A program made the position numbers and the translations under genes. Positions 1-5,316 of a stretch of 5,367 nucleotides of DNA are shown here, in pieces. The stretch's first letter is position 1, and every line of letters begins with the position of its first letter. Under the pieces are notes generated by a model that saw only the letters and a program-made list of their open reading frames with translations, was not told the origin of the DNA and did not search any database. The DNA is from Elusimicrobiota bacterium (lineage in GTDB: Bacteria > Elusimicrobiota > Elusimicrobia > Elusimicrobiales > UBA9959), in contig JAKLEK010000113.1 in NCBI GenBank assembly GCA_022703115.1, positions 1-5,367 on the forward strand, given 5' to 3'.

Positions 1-819
1 CTGCTTTCGGATTCCTTCCTGACCTTCTCCATGACGCTCTCGCTGCTGGCCTTCATCCGCTGGAAGGAGAGGCCTCTTTCCCGGGGCCGCGCTGTCCTGT
101 GCGGGCTGGCTTTCGCCCTGACCGCGCTGGTGAAGACGCCGATGCTGGCCTGGGCGCTCTGCGTCCTGCTGGCGGAGGCCCTTCTTGTCCGGGGGCGGGC
201 CGCCTGGAGGCCGTGCCTCCGGGGCCTGCTGGCCGCCGGATTCGCCCTTTCGCTCCCGCTCGCGCTGTGGGCCGCCAGGAACAGGGTGGCGCTCGGCTCG
301 TTCTCGCTCGATAATCACGGCGGCTTCACGCTGGTGAGCACGATAATATACCACCGGCAGACCAAGGCCGGCGTTTTCGGCGACAACGTCCGGAACGATC
401 CGTTCTTCCTGGAAGCGGCCGAATTACCCGAAGCGGAGCGGGAGTCGTATTACTACGACGCGGCGCGCAGGTTCGTAGCGGAGCACCCGGGGCGCTATAT
501 CCGGGAGTGCGCGGTTCGTTTCAAGGATCTCTGGCGGTTCTACCCGCGTACCGACGTCGGGTTCAGGGAGGGGACTTCGCGTCTCGTGGCCGTCAGCCTT
601 CTTACCGAGCCTTTCCTGGTATTATGCGGCTTGTTCTCGCTGTTCTTTCTTCTTCCGGCCAGGCGCCTGATGTATCCGGCTCATTTCGCGGTGCTGTGGC
701 TGACGCTGCTTCACACTCTTATCACCGGGCAGATGCGTTACCGCCTGCCGCTTATGCCGTTCCTGATACTGGGCGCCGCCTATCTGGTCCCGGCGGTCAT
801 GAAGAAGTCGAGGGATTGA
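1..819 (+). CDS. Membrane glycosyltransferase, GT39/ArnT-RgtA-like superfamily, C-terminal part (5' end outside window)
   Basis: The reading frame is open from base 1, so the 272 visible residues are the C-terminal portion; the ATG at 31 is internal, because the preceding codons (LLSDSFLTFS) continue the membrane segment. Such proteins move a sugar from a polyprenyl-phosphate donor to an acceptor on the outer face of the inner membrane. Visible features are hydrophobic helices at about residues 3-19, 31-63, 74-91, 195-219, 225-241 and 248-267, and a periplasmic-type stretch at 92-190 that starts with the W-AARNR-x-ALG-SF pattern common after a membrane helix in this superfamily. The HPGRYI/RFKDLWRFYP segment (162-182) and the terminal MRYRLPLMPFLILGAAYLV helix are typical of GT39/PMT_2 proteins. 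The catalytic acidic residues lie in the missing N-terminal part, so donor and acceptor cannot be inferred. It ends 19 bases from the convergent gene at 839-1633. Confidence 0.78.
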   Translation: MLSDSFLTFSMTLSLLAFIRWKERPLSRGRAVLCGLAFALTALVKTPMLAWALCVLLAEALLVRGRAAWRPCLRGLLAAGFALSLPLALWAARNRVALGSFSLDNHGGFTLVSTIIYHRQTKAGVFGDNVRNDPFFLEAAELPEAERESYYYDAARRFVAEHPGRYIRECAVRFKDLWRFYPRTDVGFREGTSRLVAVSLLTEPFLVLCGLFSLFFLLPARRLMYPAHFAVLWLTLLHTLITGQMRYRLPLMPFLILGAAYLVPAVMKKSRD

Positions 820-838
820 ACCGGGCCCGGCCAGGGCG

Positions 839-1633
839 TCACTTGCCGGCTTTCGGTCCCGTGCGTCCCGGCCTTCCCGGCGCTTTTTTGATCGACAGTT
901 TGTTGCCGATAAAGACGCTCTCGTACAGCCGCCTGGCGGAGTACTGCGTCAGCCCCGCGCATACGTGCGGGTAGGAGCCGTGAAGCGCGGCGTCCGACGA
1001 AGGAGCGTGAAGGACCAGAGGGCCGTCGGTGAAGAGGACGTACTCTCCCAGGGGGCTTCCGCGGCGGCCTTCTCCGATCTGCGGCGGGTCCCATTTAAGT
1101 CCCGACCCGGTGGTTTCCGCCTTTCCCCGCTCCGTGTAGGCGTAGCGCTCCCGCGAGATCACCCGGCACAGCGGAGCCGGCCGCGTTTTCTCATCGCCGT
1201 AAGCGCGCAGGGGGGGAGAGAACGGGAAACTCATCAGTTTCTGATCGCCCCTCATCAGATGTATTTTTCCGGCCTCTTCGTCGACCTCCAGATAGGTGGT
1301 CATTATTTCCAGCTGCTTTTCCAGGAGGCGTTTTTCCTCCTGCAGAGAGAGACCGGCCTCGTATACGCTCCGTTTAGCCCGCGCCATATCCGAGAGCGCG
1401 CTCCTGACCTCAGCGGACGCTCGTTCCTTCTCGTCCATCTCGGCGCGGAGCCCCTGTGTATGGGCTTCCAGGATCTCGCCGGCCTTTTTAAGGGCCAGGA
1501 CCTCTTTTTCCGTCTCTCTGAGGCGCATGCCTGCGACGACCGCTAAGCCGGTCAGCAGGGCCAGAGCGAGTGCGGCCGTTCCCAGGACCCAGGGCCCGCG
1601 GGCTTTCCCCTCCATGTTCTCTAATTTCAGCAT
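839..1633 (-). CDS. Membrane-anchored, divergent YkuD-like (L,D-transpeptidase-like) protein with altered active-site motif
   Basis: The protein has 264 residues: a short basic N-terminus, one membrane helix at about 13-36, a long charged coiled-coil-like segment at about 38-115, a C-terminal domain at 120-250, and a basic Gly/Pro/Lys tail. The C-terminal domain aligns without gaps to the upstream gene's YkuD motif: LH at 208-209 matches IH, and H223-V-C225 matches H-G-C, with His-to-Cys spacing of 16 in both. LGEY (195-198) also occurs in both. The canonical SHGC-x-R becomes PHVC-A-G, so the Ser, the Gly and the following Arg are lost while the putative catalytic His209 and Cys225 are kept. 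YkuD enzymes cross-link peptidoglycan or attach proteins to it from the periplasmic side. Whether this copy is active is unknown. The start follows the stop of the upstream gene by one base (TGA-A-ATG), suggesting translational coupling. An in-frame ATG at 1613-1615 (residue 7) is an alternative start. The shared domain is clear; the activity is inference. Confidence 0.75.
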   Translation of the reverse strand: MLKLENMEGKARGPWVLGTAALALALLTGLAVVAGMRLRETEKEVLALKKAGEILEAHTQGLRAEMDEKERASAEVRSALSDMARAKRSVYEAGLSLQEEKRLLEKQLEIMTTYLEVDEEAGKIHLMRGDQKLMSFPFSPPLRAYGDEKTRPAPLCRVISRERYAYTERGKAETTGSGLKWDPPQIGEGRRGSPLGEYVLFTDGPLVLHAPSSDAALHGSYPHVCAGLTQYSARRLYESVFIGNKLSIKKAPGRPGRTGPKAGK

Positions 1634-1634
1634 T

Positions 1635-2399
1635 TCAGTAAATGTACACCTTCATCCCTACGCCGGCGGCCCTGTAAAGCTTCTCCAGCGCCCCGGCCCC
1701 CAGCCGCACGCAGCCGTGTGAAACGGCCGTTCCAAGGGCGCTCTCGTTCCTGGTGCCGTGTATCAGGTAGCCGTTGCCGATGTCCAGCGCGTATTCCCCG
1801 AGCTCTCCCCTGACCAGGCGGGAGGGATCGTCCCTGGGCGGAGGCGTTTCCCCGTTCTCTACGTACGCCCAGTCGGGCTTCAGCCAGGCCGGATGATCGA
1901 TCTTGTAGCGCACGGTGAATTCTCCGCGCGGAGTGGCGAACTCCCATATGCGTCCCGTTCTTTTCTCCCTGAGCGTCCCGCCGCGGCCCACCGAACAGTC
2001 CGCTTCCCACAGGAGGCGGGTGCCTTTCTTCAGATAGAGCTTGTTCGCCCTGCTGTCGACCGCGGCGTAGACGCCGCCTCCGACCTTCCGGGCCACGAGT
2101 CCGCGCAGTTCACGGACTTCCGCGGCGATGGCGCTCTGGGTCCTGAAATACCCTCTGTTCTCCGGATACATGGCCGCCAGCTTTTCGAAATAGGACAGGT
2201 CCGAGTCGGCCCGGCCTATCTCCTGCGCGAGCCCGGCGGCATGCCGCGCGCCGTCGCTCAGCGCGGTCCGGAGCACGCCAAGTTCTTCCGAGGCGGCGTG
2301 GAGGCCCATGATGCTCCTGGCCGCCGCGCCCGCCAGCGCGGCGAAAGCGGCCAGCCAGGCCGCGGCCAGATAGGTGATGGTTCTCTTAGACATGGTCAT
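1635..2399 (-). CDS. Membrane-anchored L,D-transpeptidase (YkuD domain)
   Basis: From the ATG at 2397-2399 the product has 254 residues: a basic start (MTMSKR), one membrane helix at about 7-28, a helical linker at about 30-105, and a YkuD catalytic domain at about 108-254. The active-site motif is complete: IHGT with His214, then 14 residues later SHGC-V-R with His228, Cys230 and Arg232. The TPRGEFTV segment (about 156-163) is the usual substrate-side motif (TPxGxF) of the family. L,D-transpeptidases act in the periplasm through an acyl-Cys intermediate and form 3-3 peptidoglycan cross-links or tether proteins to the wall. The frame stays open upstream to 2540, but that extension is Arg/Pro-rich and covers the promoter region, so I chose the start just before the membrane anchor. 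The ATG at 2391-2393 is equally possible. No strong Shine-Dalgarno is visible. It is first of a two-gene unit with the divergent paralogue. Confidence 0.88.
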   Translation of the reverse strand: MTMSKRTITYLAAAWLAAFAALAGAAARSIMGLHAASEELGVLRTALSDGARHAAGLAQEIGRADSDLSYFEKLAAMYPENRGYFRTQSAIAAEVRELRGLVARKVGGGVYAAVDSRANKLYLKKGTRLLWEADCSVGRGGTLREKRTGRIWEFATPRGEFTVRYKIDHPAWLKPDWAYVENGETPPPRDDPSRLVRGELGEYALDIGNGYLIHGTRNESALGTAVSHGCVRLGAGALEKLYRAAGVGMKVYIY

Positions 2400-2439
2400 A
2401 GTGACGCGCCGGCCGGGAGGTCCCGCGCGCGTTCTAAGG

Positions 2440-2468
2440 ATTCTACATTTTATCCGGCCGGCCGGTCT
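2440..2468 (-). promoter_or_regulatory. Putative promoter of the L,D-transpeptidase pair
   Basis: On the minus strand a TAGAAT hexamer (2440-2445) follows an AT-rich spacer (ATAAAATG), the only AT-rich patch upstream of the gene. It would start transcription about 35 bases before the chosen ATG. No good -35 hexamer is seen; the expected -35 area overlaps a perfect 12-base palindrome of alternating CCGG (2454-2465), which may be a binding site or just GC-rich sequence. The call rests on the -10 alone. Confidence 0.35.
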
Positions 2469-2547
2469 GCACCTGAGGGGAAAGAGAAAAAGCTCCGCGC
2501 GGGACGGAACCGGTGTCGTGAGAGCCTGCGCGGCGTCCAACCTGGTG

Positions 2548-2576
2548 TCTGGCCGCGGCTGTAAAAATGCTAGAAT
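2548..2576 (+). promoter_or_regulatory. Putative extended -10 promoter of the cheY-cheC pair
   Basis: TAGAAT at 2571-2576 is preceded by TGC (2568-2570), giving an extended -10 (TGnTAGAAT), inside a local AT-rich patch (GTAAAAATGC). The -35 region (TCTGGC at 2548-2553, 17-base spacer) is poor, as is often tolerated with an extended -10. The predicted start near 2583 leaves a leader of about 25 bases before the receiver gene. Confidence 0.5.
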
Positions 2577-2607
2577 GTACGCGCCGGGAGCGGTCGCGGG
2601 AGTTTTT

Positions 2608-2961
2608 ATGAAGATATTGATCGCGGACGATAACGAGATAACTCGGGACCTGATGCGTACTTTCCTTCAGGATATGAAGCATCAGATCGTCGGGGAGGCG
2701 GAGAACGGGAACGAAGCCGTCCAGGCCTATTCGGCACATAAGCCCGACCTGGTCCTGATGGACCTGGTGATGCCCGCGAAGACCGGGCTGGAGGCTCTGC
2801 AGGAGATCCTGGCAGCCGACCCCGCGGCGAAAGTGATCATGGTCACCGCGGTCCAGCAGGAGGGTATGATCCAGGAACTGCTTTCCAAAGGGGCCATCGC
2901 CGTGCTGCGTAAACCTTTTTCCTATCCTGAACTGGTAGAGGTACTCAAGAAATTCTCCTGA
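2608..2961 (+). CDS. Stand-alone CheY-like response regulator receiver protein
   Basis: The product has 117 residues and is a single receiver domain with no output domain. The diagnostic residues are present: acidic pair Asp7-Asp8, phosphoacceptor Asp52 in LVLMDLVMP, Thr80 in MVT, and Lys102 in RKPF. The position matching the CheY switch aromatic (Tyr106 in E. coli CheY) appears to be Val99, so output signalling may differ from flagellar-switch CheY. Such proteins are phosphorylated by a histidine kinase and act by binding partners. The start at 2608 is supported by GGGAG at 2598-2602 and by the core beginning directly with MKILIADDNE; the longer upstream frame has no family similarity and overlaps the promoter. 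A CheC-type phosphatase follows 5 bases after the stop, which strongly suggests a regulator and its phosphatase. No kinase or receptor is in the window, so a link to motility is not established. Confidence 0.93.
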   Translation: MKILIADDNEITRDLMRTFLQDMKHQIVGEAENGNEAVQAYSAHKPDLVLMDLVMPAKTGLEALQEILAADPAAKVIMVTAVQQEGMIQELLSKGAIAVLRKPFSYPELVEVLKKFS

Positions 2962-2966
2962 AGGCG

Positions 2967-3584
2967 ATGGGCATCATGCATACCAAAGCGGACACGATCC
3001 TGCAGCAGCTCGCGGCGATAAGCCTTGAAAAGTGCCTGCTGCGGCTTTCCCGCGTCTCCGCAGGGACATGGCGCATGACGGGGCTCGATGTCGCCCCGGG
3101 AACGCTCAAGGACGCTCTCGCTGGGACGGCGCCGGGAAAAAAGGTCTCGGCGGTGCACTTCACCCTCAAGGCCGGCGGGGACCTTTCCGCGCTCATGCTG
3201 TTCGATCATGACTACATCGAGTGCATATCCACCGCTTTCACCGGACTTTCCTTCCCCAGGACCGAGCGCACGACCCCTGCGGAAGAGGTCATGCTGCTGG
3301 AACTGGGCAACATCGTGCTCAACGCTCTGGCCAGTTCCGTCCTCAACGCCCTCAAGAAATTCTCCATGCCGGCAGTGCCTCAGTTCGTGGAAGGGGAAGC
3401 GTCGGCGCTGCCGGCCCGCCTGGATTCAGCCGAGGCCGGAGAGGTCTGCCGGGTCATCAGCGGGTCGCTGACCATACAGTCCGGTCAATGCGAGACCGTC
3501 AGCCGCATCTTCGCCCTCGTCCCCGAGAGCATGGCCCTGGAGATAGAGAAAGCCGCCGCGGCGGGAACGATCGTTTCCCCTTAG
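2967..3584 (+). CDS. cheC: CheC-family protein (CheY-P phosphatase-like), one intact active-site helix
   Basis: The product has 205 residues, close to the usual CheC length of about 210. CheC proteins are pseudo-symmetric, with two helices each carrying an E-x-x-N dephosphorylation motif. The second is clear here: LLELGNIVLNAL with Glu112 and Asn115, followed by SMPAVPQF, matching the conserved P-x-V-P segment of CheC. The first helix position (ILQQLAAISLEK, 11-22) aligns with the CheC pattern LKEIGNIGAG but has Gln14 for Glu and Ala17 for Asn, so the first site looks lost. The middle (GDLSALMLF, 71-79) and C-terminal half (IFALVP, 181-186) also fit the fold. Its likely role is removal of phosphate from the CheY-like protein encoded 5 bases upstream. 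CheX is an alternative, but length and two-half layout favour CheC. The start is uncertain: ATG 2967 lies very near the GAAGG at 2960-2964, while ATG 2976 lies 11 bases beyond it. Confidence 0.8.
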   Translation: MGIMHTKADTILQQLAAISLEKCLLRLSRVSAGTWRMTGLDVAPGTLKDALAGTAPGKKVSAVHFTLKAGGDLSALMLFDHDYIECISTAFTGLSFPRTERTTPAEEVMLLELGNIVLNALASSVLNALKKFSMPAVPQFVEGEASALPARLDSAEAGEVCRVISGSLTIQSGQCETVSRIFALVPESMALEIEKAAAAGTIVSP

Positions 3585-3589
3585 GGGGA
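3576..3589 (+). terminator. Short GC hairpin at the cheC stop codon
   Basis: TCCCC (3576-3580) and GGGGA (3585-3589) form a 5-bp stem with a TTAG loop that contains the stop codon of cheC. No T-tract follows, so it is a weak candidate for an intrinsic terminator and may only protect the 3' end. Confidence 0.2.
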
Positions 3590-3605
3590 GTGTTCCCTGG
3601 ACCGG

Positions 3606-3635
3606 TTGTCCCCAAGGCCCGGGATATGTTATAAT
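3606..3635 (+). promoter_or_regulatory. Sigma70-type promoter for the leader RNA and secreted-protein gene
   Basis: A perfect TATAAT (3630-3635) is preceded by TGT (3627-3629), forming an extended -10. TTGTCC at 3606-3611 is a 4-of-6 match to the -35 consensus with an 18-base spacer. This is the best promoter in the window. The predicted transcription start is near 3641-3642, about 190 bases upstream of the next start codon, so a long structured leader would be made. Confidence 0.7.
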
Positions 3636-3640
3636 GATGC

Positions 3641-3833
3641 GACGGTGCAGTAAGTGTTTTCCGTAGCTTACAAGCCGGCCGGGTATCCGTAAAGACCTAA
3701 GACTATCCGCGCCGGTGATGTCCTTGAGGACCGGGTCCCAAGGCGCGTTAAGTTTCTCCCGCCTACAGCGAAACTTAGCACAAAGTATTCGGGAATATAA
3801 TTAAAATTATATTTTTGGAGGGCTTTGTGCGTC
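3641..3833 (+). promoter_or_regulatory. Structured RNA leader with mutually exclusive pairings (candidate cis-regulatory RNA, unknown family)
   Basis: No plausible gene occupies this interval. Pairings seen by eye: (P1) a long-range interrupted helix of 16 bp, 3645-3648/3778-3781, 3651-3654/3774-3777, 3658-3661/3770-3773 and 3663-3666/3763-3766. (P2) 3675-3679/3711-3715 plus 3681-3685/3704-3708 with one G-U pair. (P3) a strong hairpin at 3722-3743, 5 bp plus 4 bp with one bulged A. (P4) TAAGTTTC 3749-3756 with GAAACTTA 3770-3777. (P5) GCACAAAG 3778-3785 with CTTTGTGC 3823-3830. P1 excludes P4 and P5 because all use 3770-3785. P5 encloses the Shine-Dalgarno sequence (3817-3822) and occupies its spacer to the ATG. 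I recognise no TPP, FMN, cobalamin, SAM, glycine, c-di-GMP, SRP, RNase P, tmRNA or clear 6S RNA core. It could be a riboswitch-like leader, a protein-binding autoregulatory leader, or a small RNA processed from the leader. The inverted repeats are seen; the regulatory role is inferred. Confidence 0.5.
3794..3813 (+). repeat. Perfect AT-only palindrome (possible weak terminator, second -10, or operator)
   Basis: AATATAATT (3794-3802) and AATTATATT (3805-3813) are perfect complements around AA. Ts continue to 3816, after which the Shine-Dalgarno GGAGGG (3817-3822) begins. It contains a second TATAAT (3796-3801), with TTAGCA (3775-3780) a poor -35 only 15 bases upstream. It is nested inside the GCACAAAG/CTTTGTGC repeat. 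An all-AT stem plus five T residues would be a weak intrinsic terminator. It could equally be an internal promoter, a DNA operator, or an A/U-rich ribosome-binding enhancer. Confidence 0.45.
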
Positions 3834-4427
3834 ATGGTAAAGTCGTCTAATCTCGCGTTTATCGTTCTGTTGTCCTTATTCTCGGCGCCCGCGTCCGCGC
3901 GGGAAGGGGCCATGGACGCCCTTATAGGCGCCTGCGCCGCCCCCGCGCCCGTCTTCGAAGCCGGTCCCTCCGCCGTTCCGGCCCGGGCGGAGGGGGGCAT
4001 CTCGCTTCAGGACATCACCTCGCAGTCCACTTCCGGTTACGAGGTCTTTTCAGCCTATCCCGGGCTCTACCGGGCCATCCCCAGCATGGAGAATCTGCGT
4101 ATCCTGAAGGTCTTCCGCTATACGGACGCCCGCGGCGAGGAGCGCCGTCTGGAGGTCTATTATACCGGCGGGGACTGGATGAGGTACGGCCTCGTTTATT
4201 TCGGGATCAATTCCGGCGGCGGTTCGGACAAGGCGGACGCGTATTTCATAGCCGATCTTTCTACCGCGGACAGGGAAGGGGGGGCGGTCCCTCCGGCCGT
4301 GAACCCTTTCAAGGACCGCGAGCTCGCGGATTTCATAACAGCGCGCTTCCTGGACCGGGAGGGGGGAGTTGTTCCCGGTTTCGCGAGCGTGGCTTCCTCA
4401 ATGCCTTCGGCCAAGTCCTCAAGATAG
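3834..4427 (+). CDS. Predicted secreted protein of unknown function
   Basis: From the ATG at 3834 the product has 197 residues. It begins with a classical Sec signal peptide: Lys3, a hydrophobic core LAFIVLLSLF (7-16), and an SAPASA cleavage site (17-22), predicting release after Ala22. There is no lipobox, so it should be soluble in the periplasm or outside. After an Ala/Pro-rich linker (32-55) comes a compact region (57-145) with alternating hydrophobic and aromatic strands (LRILKVFRYTD, RRLEVYYTGGDWMRYGLVYFGIN), suggesting a small beta-rich domain, then a helix (160-173) and a Ser-rich tail. I recognise no family. The Shine-Dalgarno GGAGGG (3817-3822) is 11 bases before this ATG; a TTG at 3825 is in frame but only 2 bases from it. 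The long structured leader suggests controlled expression. The pseudouridine synthase gene follows after 16 bases. Confidence 0.8.
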   Translation: MVKSSNLAFIVLLSLFSAPASAREGAMDALIGACAAPAPVFEAGPSAVPARAEGGISLQDITSQSTSGYEVFSAYPGLYRAIPSMENLRILKVFRYTDARGEERRLEVYYTGGDWMRYGLVYFGINSGGGSDKADAYFIADLSTADREGGAVPPAVNPFKDRELADFITARFLDREGGVVPGFASVASSMPSAKSSR

Positions 4428-4443
4428 CCTGGAAACACATACG

Positions 4444-5316
4444 ATGCCAGTATCCGGAGAGCCGCCATCAGACCCTGAGTCCGGCGGCTTATCCGGCGCG
4501 CGCCGCCGGACCCTCCTGGACCCGAGGACCGCTTCACCCTGGCCCCGCAGAGTCCCGAAACCCCGCATAATCTCGGCCGGGGAGCTCTCCGGCTGGATGA
4601 TCCACGAGGATGAAGAGGTCCTGGCCATAAACAAGCCCGGTGACGTAGTCTGCCATCCGTCCAAGGCCGGGCCATGGTCCAGTCTTGCGGGCGCGGTGCG
4701 GGAATATACCGCTTTGCCTTCCGCCCATCTTGTTTTCCGCCTGGACCGCGAAACCAGCGGGGTGGTAGTCTTCGCCAAGAGCGCCGGTGCGGCGGGCAGG
4801 TTCCAAACGGCGATGGAGAGGCGCCAGGCCGTTAAGACGTACCTGGCCGTACTGGAGGGGCGGCTCACCGCTCCCGTCACGGTGGACCAGCCTCTGGGCG
4901 ACGACGCCTGCAGCCGGGTCCTGGCCAAAATGACGGTGAGGCCGGACGGGAAGCCTTCGCTTACCACCTTCGTTCCGCTGTCAGGCGGCGGCGGCTTCAC
5001 TCTTTGCAGGATATCCACCGGAACCGGGCGCAAGCATCAGATAAGGGCTCACGCGCAATGGCTCGGAAATCCGGTGGCCGGAGACAAGATATATGGTCCG
5101 GACGAGGGGCTTTTCCTGGATTTCATAGAGAACGGCTGGAGCGGGACTCTGGCTGAGAAACTGCCGCTGCCGCGGCAGGCGCTGCATTGTTTTTCCGTGG
5201 ACTTGACGGGGGCGGGGGCGGCCGGGATATTCTACGCTCCTCTGCCGGAGGATATGCTGGGATTCTGCGCTTCCCGCGGTATCCCGGTACCCAGGGAGTT
5301 CACCGGAGCGGTCTAA
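4444..5316 (+). CDS. RluA-family RNA pseudouridine synthase
   Basis: The product has 290 residues from the ATG at 4444. RluA-type enzymes isomerise specific uridines in rRNA or tRNA to pseudouridine. Diagnostic motifs are present in order: VLAINKPGDVVCHP (about 59-72), HLVFRLDRETSGVVVFAKS (95-113) with catalytic Asp101 in RLDR-TSG, KTYLAVLEG (131-139) with the conserved Tyr133, and TGRKHQIRAHAQWLGNPVAGDKIYG (194-218, the K/R-HQIR and GD-x-x-YG motifs). A PRQALHC segment near 244-250 is also typical. No S4 RNA-binding domain precedes the catalytic core; the first 40 or so residues are Pro/Ser/Arg-rich and low in complexity, so the true start could be later. The frame is also open upstream to 4369, but that part overlaps the secreted-protein gene. 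Only a weak GGA precedes 4444. The exact target uridine cannot be read from sequence. Confidence 0.9.
   Translation: MPVSGEPPSDPESGGLSGARRRTLLDPRTASPWPRRVPKPRIISAGELSGWMIHEDEEVLAINKPGDVVCHPSKAGPWSSLAGAVREYTALPSAHLVFRLDRETSGVVVFAKSAGAAGRFQTAMERRQAVKTYLAVLEGRLTAPVTVDQPLGDDACSRVLAKMTVRPDGKPSLTTFVPLSGGGGFTLCRISTGTGRKHQIRAHAQWLGNPVAGDKIYGPDEGLFLDFIENGWSGTLAEKLPLPRQALHCFSVDLTGAGAAGIFYAPLPEDMLGFCASRGIPVPREFTGAV

Noticed and set aside
821..849. Palindrome CCGGGCCCGG (821-830) and a CCGGC/GCCGG pair between the convergent genes, as a bidirectional terminator
   Set aside because: The palindrome has no loop and no T-tract follows on either strand; the other stem is only 5 bp with a 13-base loop. Such GC palindromes are common in this composition.
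965..1721. Plus-strand open frames antisense to the transpeptidase-like genes
   Set aside because: Their translations are Arg/Ser-rich with no motif, while the minus-strand frames have membrane helices and YkuD motifs; they are shadows of the real genes.
2400..2540. N-terminal extension of the L,D-transpeptidase to an ATG at 2538-2540
   Set aside because: The extra 47 residues are Arg/Pro-rich without motif, would put a basic stretch before the membrane anchor, and would cover the AT-rich promoter-like patch. The ATG directly before the anchor is more plausible.
2374..2607. N-terminal extension of the CheY-like protein to an ATG at 2374
   Set aside because: Receiver domains start right at MKILIADD; the extension overlaps the divergent gene start and both promoters, and GGGAG sits properly before 2608.
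3641..3785. Reading the leader as 6S RNA, because of its length of about 145-175 bases and a long interrupted terminal helix
   Set aside because: A two-stranded central bubble followed by a single rod is not evident; two separate internal hairpins and a 3' arm tied to the downstream ribosome site fit a cis-acting leader better. It is not excluded without a covariance search.
3668..4000. Minus-strand open frame of 110 codons across the leader and the signal-peptide region
   Set aside because: It is antisense to a gene with a clear signal peptide, shows no motif, and covers the palindromic AT-rich segment; it is most likely a chance frame in GC-rich DNA.
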